Assembly: GCA_964016885.1 (NCBI GenBank)
Contig: OZ024743.1
Location: 172,553,176-172,617,175, forward strand
DNA: 64,000 nt
Source: Eledone cirrhosa
Taxonomy: Eukaryota; Mollusca; Cephalopoda; Octopoda; Eledonidae
Direction: 5' to 3'
Shown here: piece after piece, positions 9,771 to 22,788 of the stretch
Position numbering within the stretch: the first letter of the stretch is position 1
Layout of the letters: each line of letters begins with the position of its first letter
Position numbers and translations under genes: made by a program
The notes under the pieces: model-generated
Told to the model about the DNA's origin: nothing
Seen by the model: only the letters and a program-made list of their open reading frames with translations
Databases searched by the model: none

Positions 9771-11559
9771 ATGGTAATGGGGAATTGCAGGAGGAGACAC
9801 ACTGATCTTGCCATGGGATGGATAGACTACAGAAAGGCATTTGACATGGTGCCTCATTCCTGGATCACCAAAAGCCTGGAGGTCTTCAGGGTGGCAGATA
9901 ACATCAGACAGTTGCTGGGCAGGAGTATGGGGTCCTGGGAGACAGAGTTGACATCAACTGGAGTATCCTTGGGAAGCGTGAAGATCAAGAGAGGTATCTT
10001 CCAGGGAGATAGCCTGTCCCCTCTGTTGTTTGTCCTTGCCCTGATGCCCTTGACCATTATGCTGCGAAAAGTGAGAGCAGGATACAAGTTGGGAAGGGGA
10101 GAGCTTACCATCAATCACCTCCTCTTCATGGACGATCTTAAGCTCTTCGGGAAAAGTGAGAAGGAGTTGGATATGCTTGTTGACACTGTCCGTATTTTCA
10201 GCAGTGATATATGTATGCAGTTTGGTATTGGTAAATGTGGAGTCATTGTGATGAAGAGGGGTAAGTTGAGTAACGGGATCCAGATACCAACAGGTGAGAT
10301 GATAAAGGAAATTGACTCTGAGGAAGGATACAAGTATTTGGGCGTTCTGGAGGCTGATGGCATAAAGAACAAAAAAATGAAGGAATTGTTAAGAACTGAA
10401 TACATTCGGAGAGTAAGGAGCGTATTGAAGTCACATCTGAACAGCAGAAATGCCATAAGCGCAGTAAATTCCCGAGCTGTGTCTATTATTAGGTACAGTG
10501 CGGGAATTCTGAGATGGAATGTTGCTGAACAAAAAGAAATGGATAGGAAGACTAGGAAGCTATTGACTATCTACAACATGTTCCACAAGAGGAGTGATGT
10601 CGATAGACTCTACCTAAGGAGATCTGAGGGTGGAAGAGGTCTTATCAGCATAGAGGACTGTGTTCAGATGGAGAAAAACAACCTATACAAATACGTGACC
10701 TATAGTAAGGAGCCAATGCTCAGAACTGTACTGAAGGAGGGGACAGTAGGCCAGGGGATGTCCAAGGAGGAAATAACATCAAGGAGGAAGAGCAGCCTTA
10801 AGGGAAAATCCCTTCATAGTACCTTCTTTGAGAAAACTGAATTTAGAGATCCACAGACATGGAACTGGTTGAGAAGAGGAGACCTCAAAAAGGCTACAGA
10901 AGGAATGCTAATGGCTGCGCAGGAGCAGGCCCTCAAAACGAAGTGGTTGAAGCACCATATCTACAAGGAGGAGGCTAGCCCACTGTGCAGGATCTGGTGG
11001 AGAGAGAGAGGAGACTGTGGCTCACATTGTGTCCGAGTGTAAACACCTAGCCCAGACCCACTATAAGGGCTGGAGACACGATGTGATGGGCAGGGTGATC
11101 CACTGGCACCTGTGCAAAGTAAACAATCTACCACATTCTGAGAAATGGTATGAGCATAGGCCAGAGGCGGTGATGGAGAACAGTCAGGTGAAGGTGCTGT
11201 GGGATTTTAGGATACAGACGGACAAAAAACTGGAACACAATAGACCTGACCTGGTGGTTGTGGACAAAGAAAAAAGATCGTGCCTGATTGTGGATGTGGC
11301 CTGCCCGTTCGACACGAGAGTGCAAGAGAAGGAGAGGGAGAAAATTAACCGATACCAGGACCTAAAGTGGGAGGTGAAAAGGATTTGGAACTGCCATGAA
11401 GTCAAAGTGATCCCGATTGTCATAGGCGCACTGGGGACTATCTCCAAAGGTTTCCAGGGATGGTTAAAGAAAATCGGCCCCTTCACGCTTTTTGGAACGC
11501 TTCAAAAGGCATGCTTGCTTGGAACGGCAAGAACCCTCCGATACGTCCTGAATATCTGA
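9771..11559 (+). pseudogene. RT/RLE fragment of LINE B, frameshifted in the CCHC motif
   Basis: The frame is open from 9771 (starting MVMGNCRRRH) through RT motifs A, B and C (FMDD) to 11042. A one-base G insertion near 10996 (ggatctggtgg against ggatctgtgg in LINE A) shifts the frame inside the CCHC zinc motif. The original frame resumes as the 11017-11559 stretch carrying the RPD...IVD endonuclease. There is also an in-frame 6-bp deletion near 10268. It lacks the N-terminal domain and the start of the RT, so it is a dead copy. Confidence 0.9.
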
Positions 11560-11645
11560 GGCTGCAGGTAGTGGCTTGATATTCAATCCAACGGACTTTC
11601 CAGTTAACCAACATCAATGACTGAGATTCAAGGAATAACAATAAC

Positions 11646-11646
<1 letters not shown>
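9771..11646 (+). mobile_element. 5'-truncated RLE LINE B (family 1)
   Basis: Begins abruptly within the RT domain (matching LINE A from about 7819) immediately after (AAT)n, and keeps the same 3' UTR before the next AAT tract. It is almost identical to A, so it is a recent insertion. 5' truncation is the usual result of incomplete target-primed reverse transcription. Confidence 0.92.

Positions 11647-11681
<35 letters not shown>
11647..11681. repeat. (AAT)n microsatellite
   Basis: Tail of LINE B and 5' boundary of LINE C, with interrupting aac units at its left edge. Confidence 0.95.
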
Positions 11682-11683
<2 letters not shown>

Positions 11684-14600
11684 CACATATATTAAACATA
11701 CGCGACACAAATGCATAGATACTACAGATCAAACAAAACTAGTCTATTCAACACAGATATTAAACATACACGACACAAACGCATAGATACTACATATCAA
11801 AAAAAAACTAGTCCACTCAACAAAACTCAGTAACAACAACGCCACCGCCGCCACCACTCCTTCATTGCTACCACCACTATTCCCCTGTTAACTTAAGAAA
11901 GGGGAAGGTGGCGGTATCACTAGACAAGGGAGAGGCTAGCAAAAGATATAAATAGATTGACTTAGTGACCAGGCCACCGGCCAAACGTCAACAACTATGA
12001 CACTGCTGGCTCCCCCCTTCCTCACCAACAATATAAAAAGCGCCAGCACCACCACCGACATAGCCAACAACAATAACAGGCAATTCAGCAAAAAGTATAT
12101 TATATTATTGTAATGCACTGGGTGATTGCTGGCCTTGTGCCTGGAGTGGAGACAATTATTATTATTATTAATAATTTCATTCTTAAGCCACGCAATGCTC
12201 ACATTAAGGAACCATAATAACAATTTAAAAAAACAACAAAAAAGAAAACTCCGTGACCAAGAAATACCGGGATGGCGGGCGGCCGGCGGGGAATAGCCGT
12301 GTCTCTAGGGGAGAACGACCCCTCTAGTCTTGGTTGACACTCGTTCTAGAAGTGGTAACACGAAATGATTACCCCTTGGCGGATAAGGATAAAACGCGAC
12401 AAAATAAAGTAAATGTCTAATGATAAAATCTCATACCGGATCGGCCGTCACCCGGGTAAAAAAGGGCCGCGTCCCTCAGAGAGGAACCAGACTGGGGTCG
12501 AAAAATCAGCTAATGGTTCAAACCTTCCCATCACTTCGGAGCTGGAGACCTCGCATAACCGGAATACTCCTACTGTTGGCCCTCCATGCTCACCACCAAT
12601 AAATCCAAAGTAAAAGAGAGCAAAATGGTCAAGGGAAGATAATAAAGAAGTCCTTGAGGCTTTCTACACTGCCATGTACTACCCATCAAATACATCGAAT
12701 ACAGAACAGACATATATCAACTGCAAAAAGAAACATCCCGAAAACAGAGGCTATATTGACAGTAACAAACTAGCCAATATACGAAGAAATATTGTAAAAA
12801 AAGAGTTACTAACTGATATAGAAATTGATCAGATCAAGCTATTAGCACAAAGTCAGCGAAGGGAAAATGAAACATGTGTCAGTGAAAACGAGGTAAATTG
12901 TAACACTTCGAATCCCAGAGTTGAAGCGGAATCACTGGCAACAAAACAAATTAAAGAAAGGATCGAAAAAGTAGAGGGAGTGCATGCTCAAGATGAAACT
13001 CCAAATGAAAATAATGAGATCGTAAATGATAAAGAAATGAATGAGAATTAACTTGCCAACTTGAAGGATGAAATTATGATCGAATGGATGAAAATGAAAG
13101 AATATGACATGGGACAACGAGACACCCTCCCTAAGATCCAGAACTCCAAACAGAACCAAAAGATAATACACAAGACTAACATAATTCTCAAAAACATTAT
13201 CATCACAAACAAACTAAACATTACTGATTTAAATCATCTCTATTATGCATCGGCTAAAGTCACCACTCACTTATGTGGAGTGAAGATGAAAAAACAAAGG
13301 AATTCCCACAAGAAATCTACTTGGCAAGAGAACATCAATCGCCAAATAAACCTTCTCCGATCTGACATAGAAATTTTAACAAACTATAAAGTAGGTGAAC
13401 ATGTTAAACAAACTAAACTTAGAAAATTGAAAAGAAAGTACAGTATAAAATCAACAAGTGACATAGACATGCTGATAGAAATAATCAAGCAAAAAGTGTC
13501 GGCCAAAGCTGCTCGTATAAGGCGCTTTGAAAAACGATCTAGATTCTATAAGGACAATAATATGTTCAAAAACAACCAAAGAAACTTCTACAGAAAAATT
13601 GGTAAGTCAACAATAACTGCTAAATCAATACCACCCAAGGAAGAAGTGCAAGAATTCTGGGAAAAGATCTGGGCCGAAGAAAAAGTTCATAACATACATG
13701 CCCCATGGATAGACAGACAAATGAAAGATACAGCTCACCTTGAGGAACAAATATGGGAAAATATAACAGTTGAACAGTTGCGCTTGGTTCTAAGAAAAAC
13801 CAGCAAATGGAAATCCCCAGGAAAAGACAAAATACAAAATTTTTAGATAAATGCCTTCACAGAGTCTCATGAGCTGTTAGCCCAACTTTACAATGAAATA
13901 GTTAAGGAGCCAGAAAAGATACCATTATGGCTAGTTAACGGCATTACATTCCTGCTTCCGGAGAATGATGAGACAAACAATCCCAAAAATTACAGACCGA
14001 TAACTTGCTTGACCACAATGTATAACATTTTAACATCAGTCCTAACTGAATACACATATGACCACCTGATAACAAATGACCTATTTCCCATTGAACAGAA
14101 AGGGTGTAAACGAGGCTCATATGGCTGTAAGGATCAGCTTTTGGTTAACAAAATGATACTGGAAGATAATAGACACAAAAATCTATCAATTGCTTGGATA
14201 GATTATAAAAAAGCATTCGATAGTTTGCCACACAGTTGGATTGAAAAATGTTTAGAGATTTTCAAAATATCCCCCGTTGTCAGGAGGTTTTTGTCATTCA
14301 GTATGAAGACATGGAAAACGACACTCCTTTTGAATAGTGAAACAAAATCACTGGAAGCTGGAGAAGTTAATATTAATTGTGGAATTTTTCAGGGTGACTC
14401 TTTATCACCGCTTTTATTCTGCATCGCACTTATACCATTAAGTAAAATGCTCAATGAAACAAAACATGGATATAAAGTCTATGACAAAACCATTAATCGC
14501 CTGTTCTACATGGATGACCTGAAACTATTTGCAAAAAATGATGAACAATTGCAAGGGCTATTATCCACTGTGGAGCAGTTCAGTGATGACATTAAAATGG

Positions 14601-16200
14601 AGTTTGGACTAGATAAATGCGCCAAAGCAACGTTCACCTGAGGAAAGCTGCTGAAGAGTTCAGACATTAATCTTGATCGGGGGAACGTGATAAGAGAACT
14701 TGATCAAGAAAAAACTTACAAATATCTAGATGTTTGTGAAGGAGACGGAATCAAGCACTCGACAATGATGGAAAGGATAAGGAAGGAATGTTACCGCAGA
14801 GTAAGAGCAATCTTAAGAACGGAATAGAATGCAAGGAATAGGATCGATGCCATAAACACGCTTGCCATACCAGTAGTAACCTACAGTTACAATGTCATCA
14901 ACTGGTCAAGCACAGAGATCCGTAGGTTCGATACAAAAATTCGAAAATTCTTAACCATGCACAGAATGCATCACCCTAAGGCAGATATAGATAGAATATA
15001 TCTATCTAGGAAAGAAGGAGGACGTGGGTTAGTCCAGTTAGACATTGCGTTGAAAACTGCAACAATTGGATTATCTACATATCTAAGGGAATCACATGAT
15101 TGGATGATCAAACTCGTTTTGAAACACGAAAGCATCAACAGATCATACTCCATTACAAAAGATGCACAAAGATACAGTAATGGACTACAAATTTCAGAAG
15201 TCCTATTTACTGCTGAAATGGAAAACACAGAAAAAGCAAAGCAGGTAAAAGTAACTGCAAAGAAAGAACTGCTACAGAAACTGGCTAAGAAATGGCAAGA
15301 AAAGCCTCTGTATGGAAAATACCCAGAGCGAGCTAACAATCCTGATGTTGACAAAACCTTAACTCATCAGTGGTTGGCATCCTCTGGACTGAAATCGGAG
15401 ACTGAAGGACTGATTATATCAGCACAAGTTCAATGTCTGCCAACAAAAAATTACCAAGCCAACATAATAAGAAATGGATGCAGCCCATTATGCCGTGTAT
15501 GCAAAAAACAACCAGAGACCATTGATCATATAATTTCAATGTGCAGTCCTATAGCTCCAACCGAATACCTAAACAGGCATGACAGAGCTGCACAATACAT
15601 ACATTGGATAATGTGTAAGCATTTTGACCTGCCCCATCAAAAGAATTGGTGGGGGCATCAACGACCGCCCATACTTGAAAAAGATCATATCTCAATCTTG
15701 TGGAACTTTAGCATCCAAACAGACCGAAAAATAGATGCGAATAGACCTGATATAATATTGAAGGACTTTAAAAAGAGGGTATGCCTGCTAATTGATATGT
15801 CCGTTCCAATAGACAAGAATGTATCTATAAAAACATTTGAAAAATTGAGCAAGTATAAGGACCTGGAGATAGAAATTGGAAAAATGTGGAAATTGAGAAC
15901 TAAAACAATACCAGTGGTTGTAGGCGCTCTGGGAATGATACCTAAGGGGTTTAATGATTACTTATCGCAAATCCCAGGAAACCCGCGTATAGGAGAAATA
16001 CAAAAGATAGTACTAATGGGAACTGCCCATATACTAAGGAAGATTCTGTCAATATAAGTACATCACAAGTCTAAACACTAAAGATTCATGTGTGAGTATG
16101 TATGTTCTTTCTTGAACATGGCGGACCTTGTTGTCTCTTGAGGTCACTGGTTGTGACTTGATGATAACTCGTATGAACATAAAGCAAGATAAATGCAACT
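11682..16200 (+). mobile_element. RLE LINE C (family 2), slightly 5'-truncated, dead
   Basis: Second RLE LINE family, highly similar to intact LINE F. It starts about 430 bp into the family-2 5' UTR and includes a roughly 70-bp tandem duplication at 11683-11822. The coding region is 12413-16057, and the 3' UTR ends at gcaactgtaat before (AAT)n. The 5' UTR contains a GC-rich, probably structured block (about 12265-12345) also present in LINE F. Confidence 0.9.
12413..16057 (+). pseudogene. RT/RLE of LINE C with five nonsense codons
   Basis: Aligns colinearly with the intact family-2 ORF (26191-29841). In-frame stops lie near 12611 (AAA to TAA), 13049 (GAA to TAA), 13844 (TGG to TAG), 14639 (AGA to TGA) and 14825 (TTG to TAG). 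The only length change I see is an in-frame 6-bp loss near 14166, and no frameshift is present. RT motif A (WIDYKKAFD), motif B (GIFQGDSLSP) and YMDD are recognisable, as are the CRVC...H...C zinc motif and RPD...LID endonuclease motif. Decay is by substitution only. Confidence 0.9.
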
Positions 16201-16224
16201 GTAATAATAATAATAATAATAATA
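16201..16224. repeat. (AAT)n microsatellite
   Basis: Short AAT tract between LINE C and LINE D. Confidence 0.95.
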
Positions 16225-18012
16225 GAAAGGATGCCGAAAGAAGTCCCGTGGTACAAAGGACCAGTTATTTATTGATATGATGGTAATGAGGAAAGTCTTG
16301 CCATGGGATGGATAGACTACAAAAAGGCATTTGACATGGTGCCTCATTCTTGGATCACCAAAAGCCTAGAGATCTTTAAGGTGGCAGATAACATCAGACA
16401 GTTGTTGGGCAAAAGTATGACGTCCTGGAAAACAGAGTTAACACCAACTGGAGAATCCTTGGGAGGCGTAAAGATCAAGAGAGGTATCTTCCAGGGAGAT
16501 AGTCTGTCTCCTCTGTTGTTTGTCCTTGCCCTGATGCCCCTGACCATTATACTGCGAAAAGTGAGAGCAGGATACAAGTTGGGAAAGGGAGAGCTTATCA
16601 TCAATCAACTCCTCTTCATGGACGATCTTAAGCTCTTCGGGAAGAGTGAGAATGAGTTGGATGTGCTTGTTAAAACTGTCCGTATTTTCAGCAGTGATAT
16701 ATGTATGCAATTTGGTATTAGTAAGTGTGGAGTCCTTGTGATGAAGAGGGGTAAATTGAGCAGAAGCAACGGAATCCAGGTACCAACAGGTGAGATGATA
16801 AAGGAAATTGACACTGAAGAAGGATACAAGTATTTGGGTGTTCTGGAGGCTGATGACATCAAGAACAAAAAAATGAAGGAATTGATAAGATCTGAATACA
16901 TTCGGAGAGTAATGAGCGTATTAAAGTCACATCTGAACAGTAGGAATGCCATAAGTGCAGTAAATTCCCGAGCTGTGTCTATTATTAGGTACAGTGCGGG
17001 AATTCTGAGATGGAATGTTGCTGAACAAAAAGAAATGGATAGGAAGACTAGGAAGCTATTGACTATCTACAACATGTTCCACAAGAGGAGTGATGTCGAT
17101 TGACTCTACTTAAGGAGATCTGAAGGTGGATGAGGTCTTATCAGCATAGAGGACTGTGTTCAGATGGGGAAAAAACAACCTACACAAATATGTGACTGGG
17201 AGTAAGAAGCCAATGCTCAGAATTGTACTGAAGGAGAGGACAATAGACCAGGGGATGTCCAAGGAGGAAATAACAAGGAGAAAGAGCAACCTTCATGAAA
17301 AATCCCTTCATAGTACCTTCTTTAAGAAAGCTGAATTTAGAGATCCACAGACATGGTTACAGAAGGAATGCTAATGGCTGCGCAAGAGCAGGCCCTCAAA
17401 TCGAAGTGGCTGAAACACCATATTTACAAGGAGGAGGCTAGCCCACTGTTAAGGATCTGTGTAGAGAGAGAAGAGACTATGGCTCACATTGTATCCGAGT
17501 GTAAACACCTAGCCCAGACTCACTATAAAGGCTGGAGACATGATGTGATGGGCCGGGTGATGCACTGGCACCTATGCAAAGTAAACAATTTACCACATTC
17601 TGAGAAGTGGTATGAGCATAAGCCAGAGTCGGTGATAGAAAACGATCAGGTGAAGGTGCTGTGGGATTTTAGGATACAGACGGACAAGAAACTGGAACAC
17701 AATAGACCTGACCTGGTGGTTTTGGACAAAGAAAAAAGATCGTGCCTGATTGTCGATGTGTCCTGCCCATTCGACACGAGAGTGCAAGAGAAGGAGAGGG
17801 AGAAAATTAACCGATACCAGGACCTAAATTGGGAGGTAAAAAGGATTTGGAACTGCCATGAAGTCAAAGTGGTCCCGATTGTCATAGGCGCACTAGGTAC
17901 TATCTCAAAAGGTTTCCAGGGTTGGTTAAAGAAAATTGGCCCCGCCACGCTTTTTGGAACGCTTCAAAAGGCATGCTTGCTGGAACAGCAAGAACCCTCC
18001 GATACGTCCTGA
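16225..18012 (+). pseudogene. RT/RLE fragment of LINE D, broken
   Basis: Main open pieces are 16303-17103 (RT motifs A, B and FMDD) and 17353-18012 (zinc motif region and RPD...IVD endonuclease). An AGA to TGA stop falls at about 17101, another TGA near 17130, a one-base shift near 17165, and a deletion of about 30 bp near 17355. In the zinc motif, the stretch before CVEREETMAHIVSEC has lost the first cysteine of the CX2C pair (LRIC where A has CRIC). The extreme C-terminus is also frameshifted. Confidence 0.88.
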
Positions 18013-18098
18013 ATATCTGAGGTTGCAGGCAGTGGCTTGATATTCATTTCAACAAACTTTCCAGTTAACTAACATCAATGACTGAGACTCAAAGAATA
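16225..18098 (+). mobile_element. 5'-truncated RLE LINE D (family 1), older
   Basis: Matches LINE A from about 7766 to its 3' end but with visibly more substitutions than LINE B, plus deletions near 16290 and 17355. It is bounded by AAT tracts on both sides. Confidence 0.9.
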
Positions 18099-18115
18099 CT
18101 AATAATAATAATAAT
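18099..18115. repeat. (AAT)n microsatellite, short
   Basis: About five AAT units between LINE D and LINE E. Confidence 0.9.
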
Positions 18116-18832
18116 CCTGATGTTGACAAAACTTTAACCCATCAGTGGTTGGCATCCTCTGGACTGAAATCGGAGACTGAAGGACTGATTATATCAGCAC
18201 AAGATCAGTGTCTGCCAACAAAAAATTATCAAGCCAACATAATAAAAAATGGATGCAACCCATTATGCCGTGTATGTAAAAAACAACCAGAGACCATTGA
18301 TCATATAATTTCAATGTGCAGTCCTATAGCCCCAACCGAATACCTAAACAGGCATGACAGAGCTGCACAATACATACATTGGATAATGTGTAAGCATTTT
18401 GACCTGCCCCATCAAAAGAATTGGTGGGAGCATCAACCACCTCCCATACTTGAAAAAGATCACATCTCAATCTTGTGGAACTTTAGCATCCAAACAGACC
18501 GAAAAATAGATGCAAATAGACCTGATATAATACTGAAGGACTTTAAAAAGAGGGTATGCCTGCTAATTGATATGTCCGTTCCAATAGACAAGAATGTATC
18601 TATAAAAACATTTGAAAAATTGAGCAAGTATAAGGACCTGGAGGTAGAAATTGGAAAAATGTGGAAATTGAGAACTAAAATAATACCAGTGGTTGTAGGC
18701 GCTCTAGGAATGATACCTAATGGGTCTAATGATTACTTATCGCAAATCCCAGGAAACCCGCGTATAGGAGAAATACAAAAGATAGTACTAATGGGAACTG
18801 CCCATATACTGAGGAAGATTCTGTCAATATAA
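18116..18832 (+). pseudogene. C-terminal RLE fragment of LINE E
   Basis: Open frame without internal stops, covering the CCHC motif (CRVC, then H and C) and the RPD...LID endonuclease up to the normal C-terminus (ends RKILSI). The RT is absent, so the fragment cannot act as a replicase. No promoter is evident. Confidence 0.85.
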
Positions 18833-18978
18833 GTACATCACAAGTCTAAACACCTAAAGATACATGTGTGAGTATGTATGTTCTTTCTTGAACATGGCGG
18901 ACCTTGTTGTCTCTTGAGGTCACTGGTTGTGACTTGATGATAACTCGTATGAACATAAAGCAAGATAAATGCAGCTGT
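18116..18978 (+). mobile_element. 5'-truncated RLE LINE E (family 2)
   Basis: Starts at a position matching LINE F near 29126 and runs to the family-2 3' end. Its AAT tail (18979-19002) is shared with the oppositely oriented tail of APE LINE copy 2, so two different LINEs converge on one microsatellite. Confidence 0.92.
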
Positions 18979-19002
18979 AATAATAATAATAATAATAATA
19001 AT
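18979..19002. repeat. (AAT)n shared by two convergent LINE tails
   Basis: Serves as the 3' tail of plus-strand LINE E and, read as (ATT)n, as the 3' tail of minus-strand APE LINE copy 2. Confidence 0.93.
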
Positions 19003-19259
19003 GTTTTCTTTATTAACCACAAGGGTTTACATAAAGTAGACATTAAGGACAGTACAGGACAATACAGGACGGTACAAATGGGCATTTCTGCGTGTAAAAA
19101 AAACAGAGGATGAAATAAAATAACAAAGAAAAAAAACAAAGAAAAATTCCCCAATAGGGGGGAGACTTCCGAGGGACATTTGTGGAGAAAGCCCATTAAA
19201 AGACCACAGTGGCCCTGACCACCAGGGCAAGTGCCCTCTCCCAGTTTTCCACCTTTAAT

Positions 19260-22200
19260 TTACAGACACATACTCAGAGAAGGCCCATTCATTCGGGCCA
19301 TACTTGCTTCTCTCACCCATCTTTCAACAAAATGCTGGGAAGAGAGCACTTCCCTCTCTACCCTGATTTTCCTTTTCAGATGAAATTTGAAAAAGTTAAT
19401 CAGGCCATCACCGAAGAGGTAAGTGCTCGTCTTCAGCCCTTTCAAACGTGTCCAGCATACTATCTCTTTCGCCATGGCCACCAGACAGATAAAAACTGCC
19501 TCCCCTCCCGGCTAAAGGAAGAGGGCGGGGCAATCCTCACGATGGACTCAGCTGATAGCTGGATCCGTCCTACACGTGACAGCAGGTGTTCGACATAAAC
19601 CCACAAGTCAGCAATGCTCGGACACTGGACGAGTGCGTGCAGGACGGTTTCGTCGCCCTATGCGCATCTCGGACATGCCCGGCTGACGGCACCTCCATGC
19701 CTGTAAAGTTTATCCCGAACTGGCAAAGCACCCCGGTAGCACTGCCAGGCCAGGGATTTCTGGAAGTTGTCCATAGGCCCCGGCCCGAAAGTCCTTCCGA
19801 AGAGATTGGCTAGTTGATTTTCGTCGACGCCTAGAGTTTCTCCAAGTACGTCGTCGCTCTTCCCCTCCACTAATCCCCTATAGAACGCCAAGGTGTAGTT
19901 TCCACCGATCACATTGCCCGATTGGTCGAGGGCTGTGAGCGCCTGAAGACATTCCAGTCTCCAAGCGCTCCCTCTCGGTCTTCGCTTGACCCAGGACTGC
20001 AGCTCCGTCAAGGAGACGAGCTGGGGAAAAACGTGTCTAGCAAACGGCGACCACACCTGATCACCGTCGAGGAAGAGGTGGAGATGTCGTAGCCTGAGCG
20101 CGTGTCTGCGCATCATCAGCCACGGCATGCCCAGCCCTCCACGTAGCGGGTGTTGACAGCAGATGGACCGCCTGACCATCGGAGCGCGTCCCTTCCACAA
20201 GAAGCGAAACAGCAAACGCTCCAGCGCAGTCAGGCGGGGCTTAGGACAAGGTACGACGGTCAGGCGGTAGTAGATGACGGACGCGATGTACGCGTAAGCC
20301 ACCTCCGCTCGACCTTTCAGGGATAGCTTCCTCTCGGCCCATTTCTGGGTGAGAGAAGCCACCCTGCTCGTCACCTCGTCCCAGTTTTTGTCCGTCTGGA
20401 TGTCTGGACCGAACCAGACCCCTAGCAATTTAACCGGTCCGTCTGTCCAGCGCCCGACGACGCTGTTGGACGGTATGGACCTGCCTCTCCAGGTGCCGAG
20501 CTGCAGGCCCACTGACTTTTCCTGGTTGATCATTGTTCCTGTCACCGCTTCGTATTCTCTTAGTGTAGGGCCGATCGCCTCGATGTGTTTGGCGTTCGAC
20601 ACCACTACGGTGACATCGTCGGCATATGCTGACACAGATCTTCCGCATCCTAGTTCGCGCGGGATCCCCCTCAACGTCTCCAGTTTGTGCAGTAATGGCT
20701 CGAGAGTCAATACGTACAATAGGGACGAGAGGGGACATCCTTGGCGGACCGAGCGCATGATGTTGAACGGTTCCGAAAGGTGACCGTTCACTCTCACTAC
20801 AGAGCAGATGTTGCTGTGCATGGCAGCGATCCAGCCTCTGAAGACGGGCCCAAAGCCAGCCGCCCTCAGGACTGCCACTAGGTAACGATGGTCGACCCTA
20901 TCGAAGGCTTTCGACTGATCTAAATTGATCAAAGACCCACCCGTGCCAGGTTCCCTAGCTACCCTCTCTACGATGTATCGCATGAGGTGGAGGTTGTCGT
21001 GGATGGATCTGTCGGGAATGGCGCATGTATGTGCCTCTCCCACCAGACCACCAACGACAAGCGCCAACCTCTTTGCTAACACCTTGGCCAAAATCTTGAA
21101 CTCTGTGTTTAGCAGAGTTATGGGCCTAAAATGATCTATGTTATCCCCCTTGTTCGGATCCTTTCTCAGCAGCGCCACTGCTCCTCGGCTCACAGAGCTG
21201 GGAATTCTCCCGTTCTGTTGCCAGTTGCAGTAGACGTCCGCCAAGAGGCCTCCGAACAAGTTTGGCATTTGTACGTAAAGTTCATAGGGCAGACCATCCA
21301 AACCAGGCGATTTACCCCTTGTGCAACTAGTCATTGCATCCCGTACTTCAGCGGTTGTTATCGGCTTTTCGCAACACTCCGCCTCAGTGACCGAAAGCCG
21401 CGGCAGTCCGTCGAGGTAGACACTAAAGTCCATCCCTCGATCCGGCCCGCCACTGCCCCCGAACAGTTAAGCGAAGTGTCGCCGAAAAGCTTCACACATT
21501 TGCCCGGGATCGAGTAGCATGCGCCCGTCGTGGTCCACCAAAGACCAGATCGTGGCTTTGTTGCCACGACGCGCCTCCGCCACTCGGGCCCATTGAACGG
21601 CTTTCGTCCCCTCGTGTCTGAGAGCACGCACCCTAGCTCTGACAGCGCAGCCTTCGTGCTTTGCATTGAAGAATTGGTCAAGGGCCAATTTCGCCGCAAG
21701 TACGTCGGTCGCGATGCCTTTGCTAAGCGCCTCATCTAATTTTCTAACTAGTTCTCCCTCTGCTCTATTTTTCTCTATTGCTAAAGTCTTACTAAACCTA
21801 ATGGACTCTATTCTAATTGCTCTTTTCAGAGCAAACCACCACTTGTTGTTGACGATGGCCCCCGTCAACGCCCGCTTAACTAGTTCGCTAATCCGGTCTC
21901 TGTAGGCCTTGCGCGCTGGTAAGGACGTGTTTAGCTTCCAGTAGCCGGGTCCTCGCCTATGAAGCCTATCTAAGTCAAGCACACAGATCACAAATTTGTG
22001 GTCCGTGTAGCTGACTATCTTGAATTGTGGACAGCCTATGCTATACCTATCTATTTCCCTACAAAATACTCTATCTAGATATGATCTGGATGACCCTATG
22101 CGATTTGTCCAAGTCCACATTGGTACATTCGGGAAATCCATTCGGTACCTGTCAGACAGTTCAAAACGTCTGAGCAGGTTGGTGAGACTCTTGCACCCTC

Positions 22201-22678
22201 CTTCCCTATCCACTAATCCCACACAATCCCAGCGTGCATCTAAGATCCCGTTCCAGTCGCCCACTAACACTAAAGAGCGGGACGTTCCAAGAAAGGTCTC
22301 CAGACGCCGGAAGAAATCAGGCCGCCCTGCTCCTGTCGGGGCATAGACGGCCACTAACCTGTAAGCTTGCCCGTCTCCGCTGGTCACGTCCAGCACCACC
22401 AACTTACCTTCTGGGTCCAGGAAGATGGCCCGTATGGCAAGATCCAAACCTCTCCGAAAAAGCACAGCAACTTCTCCCCCCGATCCCGGACGGCTGGGAG
22501 ATGCGTACACATCGTAGCCGCCGAAGATCGGTGCGAAAGCCTGTGCTTCGGAGATTCTCGTCTCGCTGATGGCCACTACATCTATGTTTAGTGACCTGAG
22601 GTCGTTGAGCAGGTGGCCCTGCTTCCATGACGACCCCAAGCCACGCGCATTTATGCTGCCTATTCTGAGTGAGGTCAT
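19260..22678 (-). pseudogene. ORF2 (APE endonuclease + RT) of APE LINE copy 2
   Basis: Starts at ATG 22678. The APE endonuclease occupies roughly residues 1-240, with ISETRIS, YAPTG, GDWNG, SYLDRVF and an intact YTDHK. A nonsense codon at about 21470 (CAG in copy 1, TAA here) ends a 403-aa piece. The same frame continues to 19658 through RT motif A (NLDQSKAFDRVDH), motif B (RQGCPLSSLLYVL) and motif C (YADD). A TAG near 19656 interrupts the C-terminal CPRC...ETVLH...C zinc motif, and the reading continues with a shift to about 19260. Very few lesions separate it from an intact ORF2, so it is recently dead. Confidence 0.88.
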
Positions 22679-22788
22679 GTTGAAAAGGAGTGGAAAAGAT
22701 GGGAAAGACCACTTACCTTACTTCTCGTAGGGGAAGGACGGTTTTTCCATCCTTTTCACTGCTTGTGGCCTCCTCAGGAAGGATGTCC

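Noticed and set aside
12265..12345. GC-rich structured block in the family-2 5' UTR as a separate ncRNA gene
   Set aside because: It is present in both LINE C and LINE F at the same place, so it is part of the LINE 5' UTR (perhaps an RNA structure) rather than an independent gene.
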